Numbered from the stretch's first letter, positions 17,676 to 28,559 are shown. The stretch: 64,000 nt of DNA from Oxalobacter vibrioformis (GCF_027118995.1 NZ_CP098242.1:806001-870000), one strand, 5' to 3'. Numbers and translations: made by a program. Notes: generated by a model from the sequence alone, not told the origin.

Positions 17676-20600
17676 TCAGGCTGTCACACCTTGTGTCTCT
17701 TGAACACTTCTTTGCGCATCCAGATCAACAAGCGCGCGCTGGTATTCCATCGGAAACACCTTGACGAACTTTGTACGCGCACCAGGCCAGTCATCCATCA
17801 ACTGACGTGCTGTCATGCTGCCGGTATGGATGAAATGGCTTTCGATCATGCGCTTGAGAATGATTTCATCCGCCTGTAGCTCATCATGGCGGCTCATACG
17901 GTGCCAGAGGGCACGGTCCCTGTTTTTTTCCTGCTCAACCCGTGAAAAAACCGGCTCCAGCGTTACCATGGACAGATTGCATCGCCGCTCGAAAGAACCC
18001 GCCGGATCATAGACATACGCAATACCGCCTGACATGCCTGCCGCAAAGTTGCGGCCTGTCGGGCCAAGCACCACCACGGTGCCGCCAGTCATGTATTCGC
18101 AGCCGTGATCACCAACACCTTCCACGATGGCTATCGCACCGGAGTTCCGCACGGCAAAACGCTCGCCTGCGATGCCGTGAAAAAAAGCTTCCCCGGCAAT
18201 CGCGCCATAAAGCACGGTATTGCCGACGATTATATTGTGCTCCGGACGCCCCCGAAACTGGGCATTCGGCCTCAGAATCAGGCGCCCGCCCGAGAGCCCT
18301 TTTCCAACATAATCATTGGCTTCACCGACCAGATCAAGCGTGATGCCCCGCGCCAGGAATGCACCGACAGATTGCCCCGCCGTTCCCTGGAGCTGGATAT
18401 GGATCGTATCGTCAGGCAGGCCCTGGTGACCGTATCGCCTTGCGACCTCGCCAGAAAGCATGGCACCCACTGTACGGTTGCTGTTTTTAACAGGGGAAAT
18501 AAAAGAAATTTTCTCCCCTTTTTCCAGTGCCGGCATGGATTGCGCAATCAACCGGTGATCCAGCGCGTCTTCCAGACCGTGATCCTGTGTTTCGGCATGC
18601 TTCTTATGAATGCTTTCATCCGTTTCGGGCGCATAGAAAAGACGGCTGAAATCCAGCCCCCTTTCCTTCCAGTGTGCAATCGCCCCGGATTTATCCAGCA
18701 GATCAACCCGACCGATCAGATCGGCATAGTGGCGGATACCCAATTGCGCCATAATCTGGCGCAACTCTTCAGCAACAAAGAAGAAATAATTGACGACATA
18801 CTCCGGCTTGCCATTGAATTTCGCTCTTAACACCGGGTCCTGCGTTGCCACCCCGACCGGGCAGGTATTGAGATGGCACTTGCGCATCATGATACATCCC
18901 TGGGTGACCAGCGGCGCCGTGGCAAAGCCGACCTCATCCGCCCCGAGCATGGCGGCTATCGCGACATCCCGCCCCGTTTTCATCTGCCCGTCAGCCTGGA
19001 TGCGGACACGTCCCCGCAGGTTGTTGAGCACCAGTGTCTGCTGTGTTTCGGCAAGCCCGATTTCCCAGGGAGAACCGGTATGCTTGATCGAGGAAAGCGG
19101 CGATGCGCCGGTACCGCCATCATGTCCTGAAATCACCAGATGATCGGCCTTGGCCTTGGATACCCCGGCCGCAATAGTGCCCACACCGACTTCGGAGACG
19201 AGCTTGACGGAAATAGAAGCGCGCGGATTGACATTTTTCAGGTCATGTATCAGTTGCGCCAGATCCTCAATGGAATAAATATCGTGATGCGGCGGCGGGG
19301 AAATCAGGCCAACACCCGGCACCGAGAAGCGCATGCTCGCAATATATTCCGATACCTTGTCCCCCGGCAACTGCCCGCCTTCTCCGGGCTTGGCGCCTTG
19401 GGCCATCTTGATCTGGATTTCATCAGCAGTATTGAGGTATTCCGCTGTCACGCCAAAACGGCCGGAAGCCACCTGCTTGATACGGGAGCGCAACGAATCG
19501 CCTTCCTGCAATTCGATATCCGCTACGATGCGGTCTTTCCCCAGGATGGAAGCCAGTGTTTCGCCCTTTTTGACAGAGATGCCCGCCAGTTCGCTTTCAT
19601 AGCGCCGGGGATCTTCTCCGCCCTCCCCGGTATTGGATTTGCCGCCAATCCGGTTCATGGCAACCGCCAGTGACGCGTGGGCTTCCGCACTGATGGATCC
19701 CAGTGACATGGCGCCTGTTGCAAAGCGTTTGACGATTTCCCTGGCAGGTTCCACCTCATCAATCGGAATCGCGCGCATGGGATCAACCCTGAATTCAAAA
19801 AGCCCCCTCAGTGTCATCTGACGACGCGACTGGTCATTGATGATCTGGGCAAACTCCTTGTAGGTATTGTAGTTATTGGAGCGCGTGGAATGCTGCAGCG
19901 TCGCAATCGCATCCGGCGAAAACAGATGGGCCTCCCCCTGGCTCCGGAAAGCATATTCGCCCCCCACGTCCAGTGTCCCGGCATATTTCCGGCTTTGTCC
20001 GAATGCCAGCCGGTGCAGGCGCAGGGATTCTTCAGCTACATCAAAAACACCCATCCCTTCCACGCTGGTTGTCGTTCCCTTGAAATACTTATCCACCAGT
20101 GCACTAGACAGCCCTATTGCTTCGAATATCTGTGCGCCACAATAGGAGCGATAAGTGGAAATGCCCATTTTGGACATGACCTTGAGTATGCCCTTGTTGA
20201 TTGCCTTGATAAAGTTGTCCTGCGCGGCTTTTACCGTCAGATCAGGTGAAAGCGAGGAAGCCATTTCTGCCAGTGTTTCCAGCGCCAGGTAAGGATGAAC
20301 CGCTTCCGCGCCATAACCGGCCAGCAGCGCAAAGTGATGAGTCTCCCTTGCTGATCCGGTTTCAACAACCAGCCCCGTCGAAGCACGCATCCCTTTTGCG
20401 ATGAGATGCTGGTGTACTGCCGAAGTCGCCAACAGCGCAGGTACCGCTACCCTTGCTGAATCAATGGACCTGTCGGAAACAATCAGGATATTGTGCCCGG
20501 ATCTGACGGCATCAACGGCTTCGGCACAAATCGAGGCAATATGCGCTTCAATTCCGTCGCGTCCCCACGCAAGCGGATAACAGATATCCAACTCGTAAGA

Positions 20601-22364
20601 GCGGAATTTTCCATTGGTATAAGCGTCGATACTGTGAATGGCCTCCATTTCAGCAAACCCCAGAAGCGGCTGGCGGATTTCGAGGCGCATCGGCGGATTG
20701 ACATTGTTGGTATCCAGCAGGTTGGGCTTGGGCCCAACATAGGAAATGAGGGACATCACCATCTCTTCCCGAATGGGATCAATGGGCGGATTCGTCACCT
20801 GGGCAAAGCGCTGCTTGAAATAGTTGTAGATCAGCTTGGGACGGTTTGACAGCACGGCCAAAGGCGCATCATTGCCCATCGAACCGATCGCTTCTTCTCC
20901 CGTGAGTGCCATTGGAGGAAGAATCACCTTGAGATCTTCTTGCGTAAAACCAAATGCCTGCTGCCGATCCAGGAGCGGCACGGAAGAAACCGGGATAGTG
21001 CTCACCTGCTCTTTCAGTTCATGCAGATTGATGCAGACTGACTTGATCCACGCCTGGTAAGGGCGGGCATTGGCATAAATATTCTTGATTTCCGTATCAT
21101 CGATAATTCTCCCGGCTTCCATGTCCACCAGGAACATCCGGCCCGGCTCAAGACGCCATTTCCTGATAATCCGGGATTCGGGTATGGGCAACACACCGGT
21201 TTCCGAGGCCATGACGACCAGATCATCGTCTGTCACGATATAGCGCGCCGGGCGAAGGCCGTTGCGATCCAGCATGCCGCCAATCTGGCGTCCATCAGTA
21301 AATGCCATTGCCGCCGGACCATCCCATGGCTCCATCATCGCTGTATGGTATTCATAAAATGCGCGCCGGTTTTCATCCATCAGGTTATGGTTTTCCCAGG
21401 CTTCGGGGATCATCATCATCACGGCATGTGCCAGCGGATAGCCCGACATGACCAGCAGTTCGAGGACATTGTCAAAACAGGCGGTATCTGACTGCCCCTC
21501 ATAGGTGATCGGGTACAGCTTCTGAAGATCGTCTTCCAGCACCGCAGACTTCATCATGCCTTCCCTGGCCCTGAGCCAGTTGAAATTGCCCGTGACGGTG
21601 TTGATTTCGCCATTATGCGCAACGAGACGGTAAGGATGTGCCAGAGGCCATTCCGGAAACGTATTGGTTGAAAAACGCTGATGCACCATAGCCAGCGCTG
21701 ACATGCAGCGCGGGTCCTGCAAATCCCTGTAATACGTCTGCACCTGGTCAGCCAGCAGCAAGCCCTTGTAAACGATCGTGCGGGCAGACAGGGAAGGCAC
21801 GAAAAATTCCTTGCAGTGCTCCAGATTCAAATCCTGAATCGCATGACCGGCGGCCTTGCGGATAACAAAGAGTTTGCGTTCCAGCACATCCGTGACCATA
21901 ACATCGGGCCCGCGACCAATGAATATCTGGCGCATCACAGGCTCCTTTTCCCGCACAACCGGCGACATAGGCATATCATTGTCCACCGGTACATCGCGCC
22001 AGCCTAAAACCACCTGTCCTTCTGCCCTGACAGCCCGTTCCATTTCCCGTTCGCAGGCCAGCCGGGAACCATGCTCTTTGGGCAGGAAAATCATCCCGAC
22101 ACCATACTCTCCGGGCGGCGGCAATATCACCCCCTGCCTCGCCATCTCTTCCCTGAAATACTGGTCGGGTATCTGGATCAGGATACCGGCGCCGTCTCCC
22201 ATCAGCTTGTCTGCACCCACGGCGCCCCTGTGCGTCAGGTTTTTCAGGATCATGAGCCCCTGTTCCACAATGGCATGGCTTTTTTGCCCTTTGATATGGG
22301 CAACAAACCCCACCCCGCAGGCATCGTGTTCATAAGCCGGGTGATATAACCCCTGTTGGCGCAT
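17676..22364 (-). CDS. gltB: Glutamate synthase large subunit
   Basis: GltB is a 1562-residue multidomain enzyme. The N-terminal class II glutaminase has its nucleophile at Cys16 in DACGVGF, so the first 15 residues should be cleaved off. Central and FMN-binding synthase domains follow ([19 protein letters not shown]), with the Fe-S cysteine cluster in [19 protein letters not shown], and then the C-terminal Gly-rich beta-helix ([19 protein letters not shown]). Ammonia released from glutamine is channelled to 2-oxoglutarate. The gene begins with ATG 22364 preceded by AAGGAG, and it is cotranscribed with gltD. Confidence 0.96.
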   Translation of the reverse strand: MRQQGLYHPAYEHDACGVGFVAHIKGQKSHAIVEQGLMILKNLTHRGAVGADKLMGDGAGILIQIPDQYFREEMARQGVILPPPGEYGVGMIFLPKEHGSRLACEREMERAVRAEGQVVLGWRDVPVDNDMPMSPVVREKEPVMRQIFIGRGPDVMVTDVLERKLFVIRKAAGHAIQDLNLEHCKEFFVPSLSARTIVYKGLLLADQVQTYYRDLQDPRCMSALAMVHQRFSTNTFPEWPLAHPYRLVAHNGEINTVTGNFNWLRAREGMMKSAVLEDDLQKLYPITYEGQSDTACFDNVLELLVMSGYPLAHAVMMMIPEAWENHNLMDENRRAFYEYHTAMMEPWDGPAAMAFTDGRQIGGMLDRNGLRPARYIVTDDDLVVMASETGVLPIPESRIIRKWRLEPGRMFLVDMEAGRIIDDTEIKNIYANARPYQAWIKSVCINLHELKEQVSTIPVSSVPLLDRQQAFGFTQEDLKVILPPMALTGEEAIGSMGNDAPLAVLSNRPKLIYNYFKQRFAQVTNPPIDPIREEMVMSLISYVGPKPNLLDTNNVNPPMRLEIRQPLLGFAEMEAIHSIDAYTNGKFRSYELDICYPLAWGRDGIEAHIASICAEAVDAVRSGHNILIVSDRSIDSARVAVPALLATSAVHQHLIAKGMRASTGLVVETGSARETHHFALLAGYGAEAVHPYLALETLAEMASSLSPDLTVKAAQDNFIKAINKGILKVMSKMGISTYRSYCGAQIFEAIGLSSALVDKYFKGTTTSVEGMGVFDVAEESLRLHRLAFGQSRKYAGTLDVGGEYAFRSQGEAHLFSPDAIATLQHSTRSNNYNTYKEFAQIINDQSRRQMTLRGLFEFRVDPMRAIPIDEVEPAREIVKRFATGAMSLGSISAEAHASLAVAMNRIGGKSNTGEGGEDPRRYESELAGISVKKGETLASILGKDRIVADIELQEGDSLRSRIKQVASGRFGVTAEYLNTADEIQIKMAQGAKPGEGGQLPGDKVSEYIASMRFSVPGVGLISPPPHHDIYSIEDLAQLIHDLKNVNPRASISVKLVSEVGVGTIAAGVSKAKADHLVISGHDGGTGASPLSSIKHTGSPWEIGLAETQQTLVLNNLRGRVRIQADGQMKTGRDVAIAAMLGADEVGFATAPLVTQGCIMMRKCHLNTCPVGVATQDPVLRAKFNGKPEYVVNYFFFVAEELRQIMAQLGIRHYADLIGRVDLLDKSGAIAHWKERGLDFSRLFYAPETDESIHKKHAETQDHGLEDALDHRLIAQSMPALEKGEKISFISPVKNSNRTVGAMLSGEVARRYGHQGLPDDTIHIQLQGTAGQSVGAFLARGITLDLVGEANDYVGKGLSGGRLILRPNAQFRGRPEHNIIVGNTVLYGAIAGEAFFHGIAGERFAVRNSGAIAIVEGVGDHGCEYMTGGTVVVLGPTGRNFAAGMSGGIAYVYDPAGSFERRCNLSMVTLEPVFSRVEQEKNRDRALWHRMSRHDELQADEIILKRMIESHFIHTGSMTARQLMDDWPGARTKFVKVFPMEYQRALVDLDAQRSVQETQGVTA

Positions 22365-22463
22365 ACCTTACTCCTTCATCAACGTCATTACATTCATCAC
22401 ACCGTTTTCCGACAAGCGTGTTTTCACTGAAAATATTACGCCTCAAAAGCCGTTATGCAAAAA

Positions 22464-22532
22464 AATAAAAGGGGTCAGAGCGAATTTATTTTCATCCTTT
22501 TATTTGAAAAGCGATAAAGGGGACAGAGTAAT
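22464..22532 (+). repeat. REP-like GGGTCAGAG motifs on the 3' side of the RAYT gene
   Basis: GGGTCAGAG at 22472-22480 and the variant GGGACAGAG at about 22520-22528 are in direct orientation. They match, in inverted form, CTCTGACCC at 23279-23287 on the other side of the transposase gene. Short repeats of this kind flank REP-associated tyrosine transposases and are their presumed substrates. Confidence 0.6.
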
Positions 22533-22559
22533 ATTATCTGAAGAACAATGTGAAAAATC

Positions 22560-23255
22560 TCACACCACAAGGTCTTTGGCCGGACGCCCCCGCTGTCCCA
22601 TGCGGAATTTACGGGCCGTCCGCCTTTCAAGCTCCAGCCGGAAAGCTTCCGAGCCGATCGGCCAGCCCTGTTCAAACGCCCGGCTTATCCTGTCGGCCTC
22701 ATCGGAAGAAAAAGGGGAAGAAATCAGCCTGTTATAGGCGGCCTCGCGCGCAAAAGGCGTATTGCCCAGCTCCCAGTACAACTTATGGTCACGAATAAGC
22801 GGGTCCTGCCGGAGGCCGGTGTGATGAGCATAGCTGGACCAGCGATAGTCGGATGCGCGACGAACCAGCCCCTGCCTTACGGGCAGGAGTTCGACAAAGC
22901 AGCTGCAGCTCAGGAAACAGGGAGCGGCCTCAATGGGCGACGTCCTGTAGCGCCCTTCCCAGAGAGTGCCGCTGCGCTGGTATTTTTTATTAAAGTACGG
23001 GACATAATGCCGCCCCACCCACTGCATCATCCGGCCCAGACTGGCGGCATCTTTTGGCGTGGCAAGCAGATGCAGACGAGACGCCATCAGCACATAAGCA
23101 TGAACATCCACGTTATACAGGGTGGATGCCTCACGAAGCCACCGGAGAAAAGAAAAATGATCCTCATCATCCAGAAAAACCGGCTGCCGGTTATTTCCTT
23201 TTTGCAGGATGTGATGAGGCTGATAAGGAAGAATCAGACGTGCTGCCCTGGCCAT
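22560..23255 (-). CDS. REP-associated tyrosine transposase (RAYT), catalytic residues substituted
   Basis: The 231-residue protein has the Y1-transposase/RAYT layout: ILPYQPHHILQKGNNRQPVF, VHAYVLMASRLHLLATP, YFNKKYQRSGTLWEGRYR and SDYRWSSYAHH. In active members the third block reads NHVHLL (two metal-binding His) and the later block YIELNPVRAG carries the tyrosine nucleophile. Here these read SRLH (Arg60 in place of the first His, His62 kept) and FVELLPVRQG (Phe120 where Tyr is expected). The frame is open, so the protein could be made but is probably inactive as a nuclease. REP-like motifs flank it. Confidence 0.85.
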   Translation of the reverse strand: MARAARLILPYQPHHILQKGNNRQPVFLDDEDHFSFLRWLREASTLYNVDVHAYVLMASRLHLLATPKDAASLGRMMQWVGRHYVPYFNKKYQRSGTLWEGRYRTSPIEAAPCFLSCSCFVELLPVRQGLVRRASDYRWSSYAHHTGLRQDPLIRDHKLYWELGNTPFAREAAYNRLISSPFSSDEADRISRAFEQGWPIGSEAFRLELERRTARKFRMGQRGRPAKDLVV

Positions 23256-23269
23256 GTATCGCCACCTAT

Positions 23270-23295
23270 CATTAATTACTCTGACCCTATTATTT
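23270..23295 (-). repeat. REP-like CTCTGACCC motif upstream of the RAYT gene
   Basis: On the minus strand the sequence reads AATAGGGTCAGAGTAATTAA just upstream of the RAYT start, mirroring the motif at 22472-22480. With its AT-rich flanks it looks like the other terminus of the RAYT unit. Confidence 0.6.
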
Positions 23296-23310
23296 TATCA
23301 TGAACAGGAT

Positions 23311-23340
23311 CTTGAAATCAGGGAGGGCGCTCCTATATTT
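23311..23340 (+). promoter_or_regulatory. Heat-shock (sigma-32) type promoter for hsp20
   Basis: CTTGAAA (23311-23317), 14 bp, then CCTATATTT (23332-23340) fits the sigma-32 pattern CTTGAAA-N13-15-CCCCATNT with a weaker -10. It lies about 150 bp upstream of the Hsp20 start. The resulting leader contains TTGCCG/CGGCAA at about 23375 and a possible ATTTTC/GAAAAT stem enclosing the ribosome-binding site. Confidence 0.6.
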
Positions 23341-23489
23341 ATTAATGATGCCTCCTTTTTCGTTGATACACATCATCATTGCCGGTCGGCAAAGGATTAG
23401 TCTGTAGTGAAAATGTATCCGAAGTCGTTTTTTCTGAATAAAAGTTGAGGTGATTTTTATTTAAATGTATTTTCAATTTGGAGAAAATT

Positions 23490-23942
23490 ATGGCAAATAA
23501 TCTGAGACGTATCGCCCCGTTTGGCGAATTGACCCGCTTTGAGCCTTTCCGCAATCTGGACGAAATCTTCAACAGCTTTCGCATGATGCCATCCATGGGC
23601 AACATGGACATGGTTGAACCAAGAATCAAAATCGATGTGAATGAGACGGATGACGCTTATGTCGTCAAGGCGGATGCCCCGGGCGTCAGCAAGGAAGACA
23701 TCCACGTCAGCGTGGAAGGCAACCAGGTCACCATTGAGTTTGAAATCAAAAAAGAGTCTGAGGAAAAAGAAGAAGGTAAGGTTATCCGCACCGAACGCTA
23801 TGTTGGCAAGCAATCCCGCAGCTTCTCCCTGGCGCAGGATGTGGATGAGTCGAAAGCCGAAGCCAGATACGCGGATGGTGTGCTGCAACTCACACTGCCG
23901 AAAAAGCCCGGCTCTTCGAGAAAGATGCTCTCTGTTTCGTAA
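23490..23942 (+). CDS. Small heat shock protein, Hsp20/alpha-crystallin family
   Basis: The 150-residue chaperone binds unfolding proteins during heat stress. The alpha-crystallin domain (about 45-145) contains IDVNETDDAYVVKADAPGV and the closing motif ARYADGVLQLTLPKK. The N-terminal arm is short and ends at an MVEPRIKIDV junction typical of bacterial class A Hsp20 proteins. ATG 23490 is chosen because GGAGAAAATT directly precedes it. An ATG four codons upstream overlaps that site. The gene is monocistronic between a sigma-32-like promoter and a terminator. The C-terminal I-x-I motif is not evident (it ends SRKMLSVS), which could affect oligomerisation. Confidence 0.93.
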   Translation: MANNLRRIAPFGELTRFEPFRNLDEIFNSFRMMPSMGNMDMVEPRIKIDVNETDDAYVVKADAPGVSKEDIHVSVEGNQVTIEFEIKKESEEKEEGKVIRTERYVGKQSRSFSLAQDVDESKAEARYADGVLQLTLPKKPGSSRKMLSVS

Positions 23943-23967
23943 TCAGACCGCCTGATACAGACCGCAC

Positions 23968-23996
23968 ACCGGCACGGAATTCCCGTGCCGGTTTTT
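23968..23996 (+). terminator. Intrinsic terminator after hsp20
   Basis: The 9-bp stem CCGGCACGG/CCGTGCCGG has a 5-nt loop and is followed by TTTTTG. Confidence 0.9.
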
Positions 23997-24272
23997 GTTT
24001 GTGAAAACCATACTTCCCGTTGGTACCTTTTCCTTTCCCGCTTATCCACCATCGGGCATTCTCTTTCTTTTGGGCAAATATTTTTGATTCTTTCCGGCAA
24101 TTTAGGTATCGTATGAATCATACCAAGCGTCAGGACCCGTTTGACTTGCCGGAAACAGGACTTGTCTTAAACATAAACGGTGTTACCGGTGTCTGTTATG
24201 CTTGTGTTATCGGACGAAGCGAAACCTTTTCAGGCCCCGCTTTTCCTGAACTATTTTGACAACAAACTGCTT

Positions 24273-26366
24273 ATGAGGGCCATGCGCAAATTATCTCTGG
24301 ATATTTTTGATCCCAGGCTGTACCTGGATCGGGATATGTCATTGCTCGCCTTCAATGCCCGTGTGCTGGCCCAAGCAGAAAACCCGAATCTGCCCGTCAT
24401 GGAGCGGCTGCGCTATTTATGTATTGCCGGCAGCAATCTGGATGAGTTTTTTGAGGTTCGTGTTGCCAGCCTTCATGCGCGCCGCGACTCAAATGCCAAT
24501 CGTACTGCCTCTGAAATAGACGAACTACTGAAAAACATCAGCAGGGAATGCCATGCACTCGTCGAAAAACAATACACCATCCTTAATCGGGAAGTGCTCC
24601 CACTGCTGGCAGAAAACAGCATTCATCTGCTTGGTCGCAAGGAAAGAAATGAGGCGCAACAGGCATGGGTAAAAACTTTTTTCAGGGAACATATCCGGCC
24701 CGTCCTGACACCAATCGTTTTAGATCCGGCCCATCCCTTCCCGCAAGTCGTTAACAAGGGGCTGCATTTCATCATCTCTCTTTCCGGTAAAGATGCGTTT
24801 GGCCGTGGCAGTGACATTGCCATCCTGAAAGCGCCACGGGTGCTGCCCCGCGTCATCCGCCTGCCGGATGAGTTCTCCGAAGATGGCATGTCCTTCTCCC
24901 TGTTGTCTTCCATTATCCAGGCCAATATTGACAGTTTGTTCCCCCAACGGAAAGTGGTGGCTTATTCCCAGTTCCGGGTTACCCGTGACAGTGACCTGTG
25001 GGTTGATGAAGAAGAAGTCAAGAATCTGCGGGAAGCCCTGCAAAGCAGTCTTTACAGCAGGCACTTTGGGGCAGCCGTCCGGCTGGAAGTCGCCCAGGAC
25101 TGCCCGCGGGAAATGTCGGATTTTCTCCTGCAGCAATTCAACCTGGAGCAGCAGGATGTCTATTATGCAAAAGGTCCGGTCAATATGGTTCGTCTTACCG
25201 AATTTTTTGACCACGTCAAAAAGCCCGAACTGTATTTTCCCTCCTATACCCCATCCGTTTTGCAGGGCTCCTACATCGGCGCTTCCCTGTTTGACGCCCT
25301 GAAGAAAAAAGACATTCTGCTGCATCATCCTTTCCAGTCATTCCAGACCGTGGTCGACTTTATCAACACAGCAGCAAGAGACCCCGCTGTTATTGTAATC
25401 AAACAGACCATTTACCGGGCAGGCATGACATCCGAACTGATGGAGTCACTCATCTCTGCGGCCTTGCAGGGCAAGGAAGTCATTGCTGTTGTTGAGCTCA
25501 AGGCACGTTTTGATGAAGAGCAGAATATCGACTGGGCCAAACGCCTGGAAGAAGCCGGCGCACAGGTTGTCTATGGCGTAATGGGCCTGAAAACCCATGC
25601 CAAGCTGGCGCTTGTCATTCGGCGCGAAGATGACCGGCTGTGCTACTACGCCCATCTGGGAACGGGCAATTACAACCCGAATACCACGCGCTCCTATACC
25701 GACTTTGGCCTGATTACCGCCAATCAGGAAATGGGCAGGGAAGTTAACGAAGTTTTCATTCAACTGACGAGCCTAGCCAGGCCGGCAAAACTCGACTACC
25801 TGTGGCAGGCCCCCTTTGATCTTCACAAGGAAATTATCCGCGCCATCATGAACGAAGCCCGGCTTGCCAGATCCGGCAGGAAAGGGCGTATCATTGCCAA
25901 GATGAATGCGCTGATTGACGAATCTGTCATTCGCGCCCTGTATGCGGCATCCTCGGCCGGCGTCAAGATAGACCTGATTGTGCGCGGCGCATGCGCCTTA
26001 AAGCCGGGCGTACCCGGCCTGTCTGAAAATATTCGCGTGCGCTCCATCATTGGCAGGTTTCTTGAACATACCCGCATCTATTACTTCCGTAATGACCTGA
26101 AACATGATCTCTACCTCTCCAGTGCCGACTGGATGGCAAGAAACCTCTTCCGCCGCGTTGAGGTCGCCTTTCCTGTCCTGGATGAATCCCTGAAAAAACG
26201 GGTCATGGAAGAAGGACTGATGGCTTACCTGAAAGATAACCAGAATGCCTGGGAATTGCGTTCTGACGGAACGTATCGCCAGAAAAAGCCGCGTAAAAAA
26301 CAGGAAAAATACAGCGCCCAGCAGCAACTGACGCAGATTTACGGTGCGCCGCAGACTCAGGGATAA
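24273..26366 (+). CDS. ppk: Polyphosphate kinase 1
   Basis: It reversibly transfers the terminal phosphate of ATP to polyphosphate. The N-terminal domain has DRDMSLLAFNARVLAQA and GSNLDEFFEVRVA. The catalytic half has VIKQTIYRAG, the histidine in MGLKTHAKLALV (the autophosphorylated His of the family), YAHLGTGNYNPNT, and a second histidine in FLEHTRIYYFRN. The length is about 697 residues. The start is uncertain: Met codons at 24273 and 24282 fit the family's N-terminus, while earlier ones (24180, 24198) would add unconserved residues, and none has a clear ribosome-binding site. It is followed by sixA and sulP, with ppx converging, so the locus holds both synthesis and breakdown of polyphosphate. 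Confidence 0.95.
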   Translation: MRAMRKLSLDIFDPRLYLDRDMSLLAFNARVLAQAENPNLPVMERLRYLCIAGSNLDEFFEVRVASLHARRDSNANRTASEIDELLKNISRECHALVEKQYTILNREVLPLLAENSIHLLGRKERNEAQQAWVKTFFREHIRPVLTPIVLDPAHPFPQVVNKGLHFIISLSGKDAFGRGSDIAILKAPRVLPRVIRLPDEFSEDGMSFSLLSSIIQANIDSLFPQRKVVAYSQFRVTRDSDLWVDEEEVKNLREALQSSLYSRHFGAAVRLEVAQDCPREMSDFLLQQFNLEQQDVYYAKGPVNMVRLTEFFDHVKKPELYFPSYTPSVLQGSYIGASLFDALKKKDILLHHPFQSFQTVVDFINTAARDPAVIVIKQTIYRAGMTSELMESLISAALQGKEVIAVVELKARFDEEQNIDWAKRLEEAGAQVVYGVMGLKTHAKLALVIRREDDRLCYYAHLGTGNYNPNTTRSYTDFGLITANQEMGREVNEVFIQLTSLARPAKLDYLWQAPFDLHKEIIRAIMNEARLARSGRKGRIIAKMNALIDESVIRALYAASSAGVKIDLIVRGACALKPGVPGLSENIRVRSIIGRFLEHTRIYYFRNDLKHDLYLSSADWMARNLFRRVEVAFPVLDESLKKRVMEEGLMAYLKDNQNAWELRSDGTYRQKKPRKKQEKYSAQQQLTQIYGAPQTQG

Positions 26367-26375
26367 ACAACCATC

Positions 26376-26876
26376 ATGCAATTGTTTTTATGGCGACACG
26401 CTGATGCCAGCCCCGGAACGCCCGACAGGGAAAGACCCTTGTCATCAGAAGGCCAGAAGGAAGCTGCGCTGACAGCACGATGGCTGAATGCCATCCTTCC
26501 GGCAGATCCGCTCATCCTGGTCAGCCCGGCCCTTCGCACCCGCCAGACAGCTGATGCCCTTGGACGCCGGTACGAAATCCATGGCAGCGTGGCAATCGGC
26601 TCCAGTCCGGAAGCGATTCTTTCCGCAGCAAACTGGCCGGCGAGTGAAAAAACCGTACTGGTTGTCAGCCACCAGCCTTTGCTGGGCTATCTGGCTTCTT
26701 TCCTTTTATGCGGACAACCGCAGGCATGGGATGTAGAAAAGAGCAATGTCTGGTGGTTTGATATCAGCGGGAAACTCCACGAAGAAACCCGGTTGAAAGC
26801 CGTTATTTCTCCCCTGCTTCTGGCTGACCGGCCATGGCCGCTTTCTTCTGGAACGGGACAGCATACGCCATTATGA
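26376..26876 (+). CDS. sixA: SixA-like phosphohistidine phosphatase
   Basis: The 166-residue protein belongs to the histidine phosphatase superfamily. The catalytic motif is FLWRHADASPG near the N-terminus (RHA rather than the commoner RHG). A basic LVSPALRTRQTADAL follows, and the second His is in VVSHQPLLGYLAS. SixA proteins remove phosphate from histidines of phosphorelay or PTS proteins. It begins 9 bp after ppk, and its TGA overlaps the ATG of the sulfate permease gene, so the three genes form one unit. Confidence 0.85.
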   Translation: MQLFLWRHADASPGTPDRERPLSSEGQKEAALTARWLNAILPADPLILVSPALRTRQTADALGRRYEIHGSVAIGSSPEAILSAANWPASEKTVLVVSHQPLLGYLASFLLCGQPQAWDVEKSNVWWFDISGKLHEETRLKAVISPLLLADRPWPLSSGTGQHTPL

Positions 26877-28549
26877 CCCAACCCTCTGAAAAAGCCTCCC
26901 GGTTTCGTTTTTTCCGGAATTTCCTTAACTGGCCGGATCTGGCCGTCGGCATTTCCATTGCCGGGCTACTGCTGCCCCAGGCGCTGGCATATTCCAGCAT
27001 TGGCAATCTGCCCGCACAGGCAGGAATTATTGCACTCATCGCCGGACTGCTTTGCTACGGCCTTTTGGGTTCCAGCCGTTTTGCCCTGGTTTCCCCCACG
27101 TCTTCTTCCGCTGTTGTTCTGGCGGCGGCAACCGCCTCCCTGGCAGGTGGTAGCACCGCCCACAAACTGCTCATTGCCGGCGGGCTTGTCATTGCTGCCG
27201 GGGTGATTTTTCTGCTGGCGGCAGCAACCCGCATGGGAAGTATTACAGATTTTATCGCACGTCCTGTTTTGCGTGGTTTTACGTTTGGCCTGGCTATCGT
27301 CATTATCATCAAACAGATGGCGCCGGTTGTCGGCATCCAGTCACAATACGACAACCTGTTTTACTTCATGCTGGATCTGGCCTACCAGTTTGAACACTGG
27401 AACCAGCCCTGTATGGGTATCGCCATCCTGACTGTCGGCTGTCTTTTTTCTCTTGAAAAAATCAAAAACCTGCCCGGCGGCATTGTCGTGATCCTGCTGG
27501 GTATCATTGGCAGCCTGTTCATCGACTTGCCCTCTTATGGTGTTCCACTGGTCGGCTCCATCAGCATTGAAATGATGGAACTCAAAATCCCTGTGTTTTC
27601 ACTGCGGGAATGGGTCAACCTGTTTGAACTGTCGCTGGCCATGGTATTCATCCTGTATGCGGAATCCTATGGCTCCATTCGCAGTTTTGCCATGAAACAC
27701 GGTGACGCCATTGCGCCCAACCGGGACCTTTTTGCATTGGGAATTTCCAACCTGGTATCCGGCCTTTTTCAGGGCATGCCCGTCGGCGCAGGCTACTCTG
27801 CAACGGCAGCCAATGAGGCATATGGCGCAAAAACCCGCATGTCGGGCATCTTTTCCATGCTCATCACCCTGGTTGTCCTGGCAACCGCGCTGCCTTATAT
27901 CGAGCGCATCCCGCAACCGGTCCTTGCGGGCATTGTCGTTTACACCATGCTCACGATTGTGAAGCTTTCCACATTCGAGGTGTATTTTGCCTGGAAAAAC
28001 GATCGTCTGATTGCCATTGTCTCTATCCTGGCGGTGCTTTTCCTGGGCGTTTTGCAGGGATTGATTATCGCCGTTGGCATCAGCATCCTGATTATGCTCA
28101 GGCAGATTTCGGCCTCAACCGTATCCGAGCTGGGGCGTTTGGGGCAAAGTCATGATTTCGTCAGCATGACAGCTTTTCCGGAAGCGAGGCCGGTCTCGGG
28201 CGTCCTGATCATGCGCCCGGACCAGGGACTCTTTTTTGCCAATACCGAACGGATCCTGCAACAGGCGCGGCAGATACTGGCAACGCACACTGATCCGGTT
28301 CATACGGTGATCCTGAGCCTTGAGCTGACCAATGACATGGACACGACCAGCCTGGAAGCGCTTCAGGATTTCTTTACCTATGTCGCGGAACAGGAAAAAA
28401 GCCTGATTCTGGCTCGGCTGAAAGATCCGGTATATGGCATTTTGCAGTTTTCTCTCGGAAAAGAATTTCCGGACGTTTCCATGAGCCGACTCAGTGTCGA
28501 ACGCGCTGTCCGGCTTGCCAGGGTAAAAAACCACCCGGAAAAGTCCTGA
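26873..28549 (+). CDS. SulP-family anion permease with STAS domain
   Basis: From ATG 26873 (MTQPSEKASRFRFFRNFLNW) the 558-residue membrane protein has about ten to twelve hydrophobic segments, starting with the family signature LAVGISIAGLLLPQALAYSSIGNLP, and a cytoplasmic STAS domain at about 430-550 (GVLIMRPDQGLFFANTERI). SulP proteins carry sulfate, bicarbonate or related anions, and the substrate cannot be read from sequence alone. The ATGA overlap with sixA indicates translational coupling. A longer frame from 26834 lies inside sixA and is not preferred. Confidence 0.9.
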   Translation: MTQPSEKASRFRFFRNFLNWPDLAVGISIAGLLLPQALAYSSIGNLPAQAGIIALIAGLLCYGLLGSSRFALVSPTSSSAVVLAAATASLAGGSTAHKLLIAGGLVIAAGVIFLLAAATRMGSITDFIARPVLRGFTFGLAIVIIIKQMAPVVGIQSQYDNLFYFMLDLAYQFEHWNQPCMGIAILTVGCLFSLEKIKNLPGGIVVILLGIIGSLFIDLPSYGVPLVGSISIEMMELKIPVFSLREWVNLFELSLAMVFILYAESYGSIRSFAMKHGDAIAPNRDLFALGISNLVSGLFQGMPVGAGYSATAANEAYGAKTRMSGIFSMLITLVVLATALPYIERIPQPVLAGIVVYTMLTIVKLSTFEVYFAWKNDRLIAIVSILAVLFLGVLQGLIIAVGISILIMLRQISASTVSELGRLGQSHDFVSMTAFPEARPVSGVLIMRPDQGLFFANTERILQQARQILATHTDPVHTVILSLELTNDMDTTSLEALQDFFTYVAEQEKSLILARLKDPVYGILQFSLGKEFPDVSMSRLSVERAVRLARVKNHPEKS

Positions 28550-28559
28550 CGATTTTCAC

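Noticed and set aside
22785..23303. A 172-residue plus-strand frame over the RAYT gene
   Set aside because: It is antisense to a clear RAYT frame and shows no family similarity.
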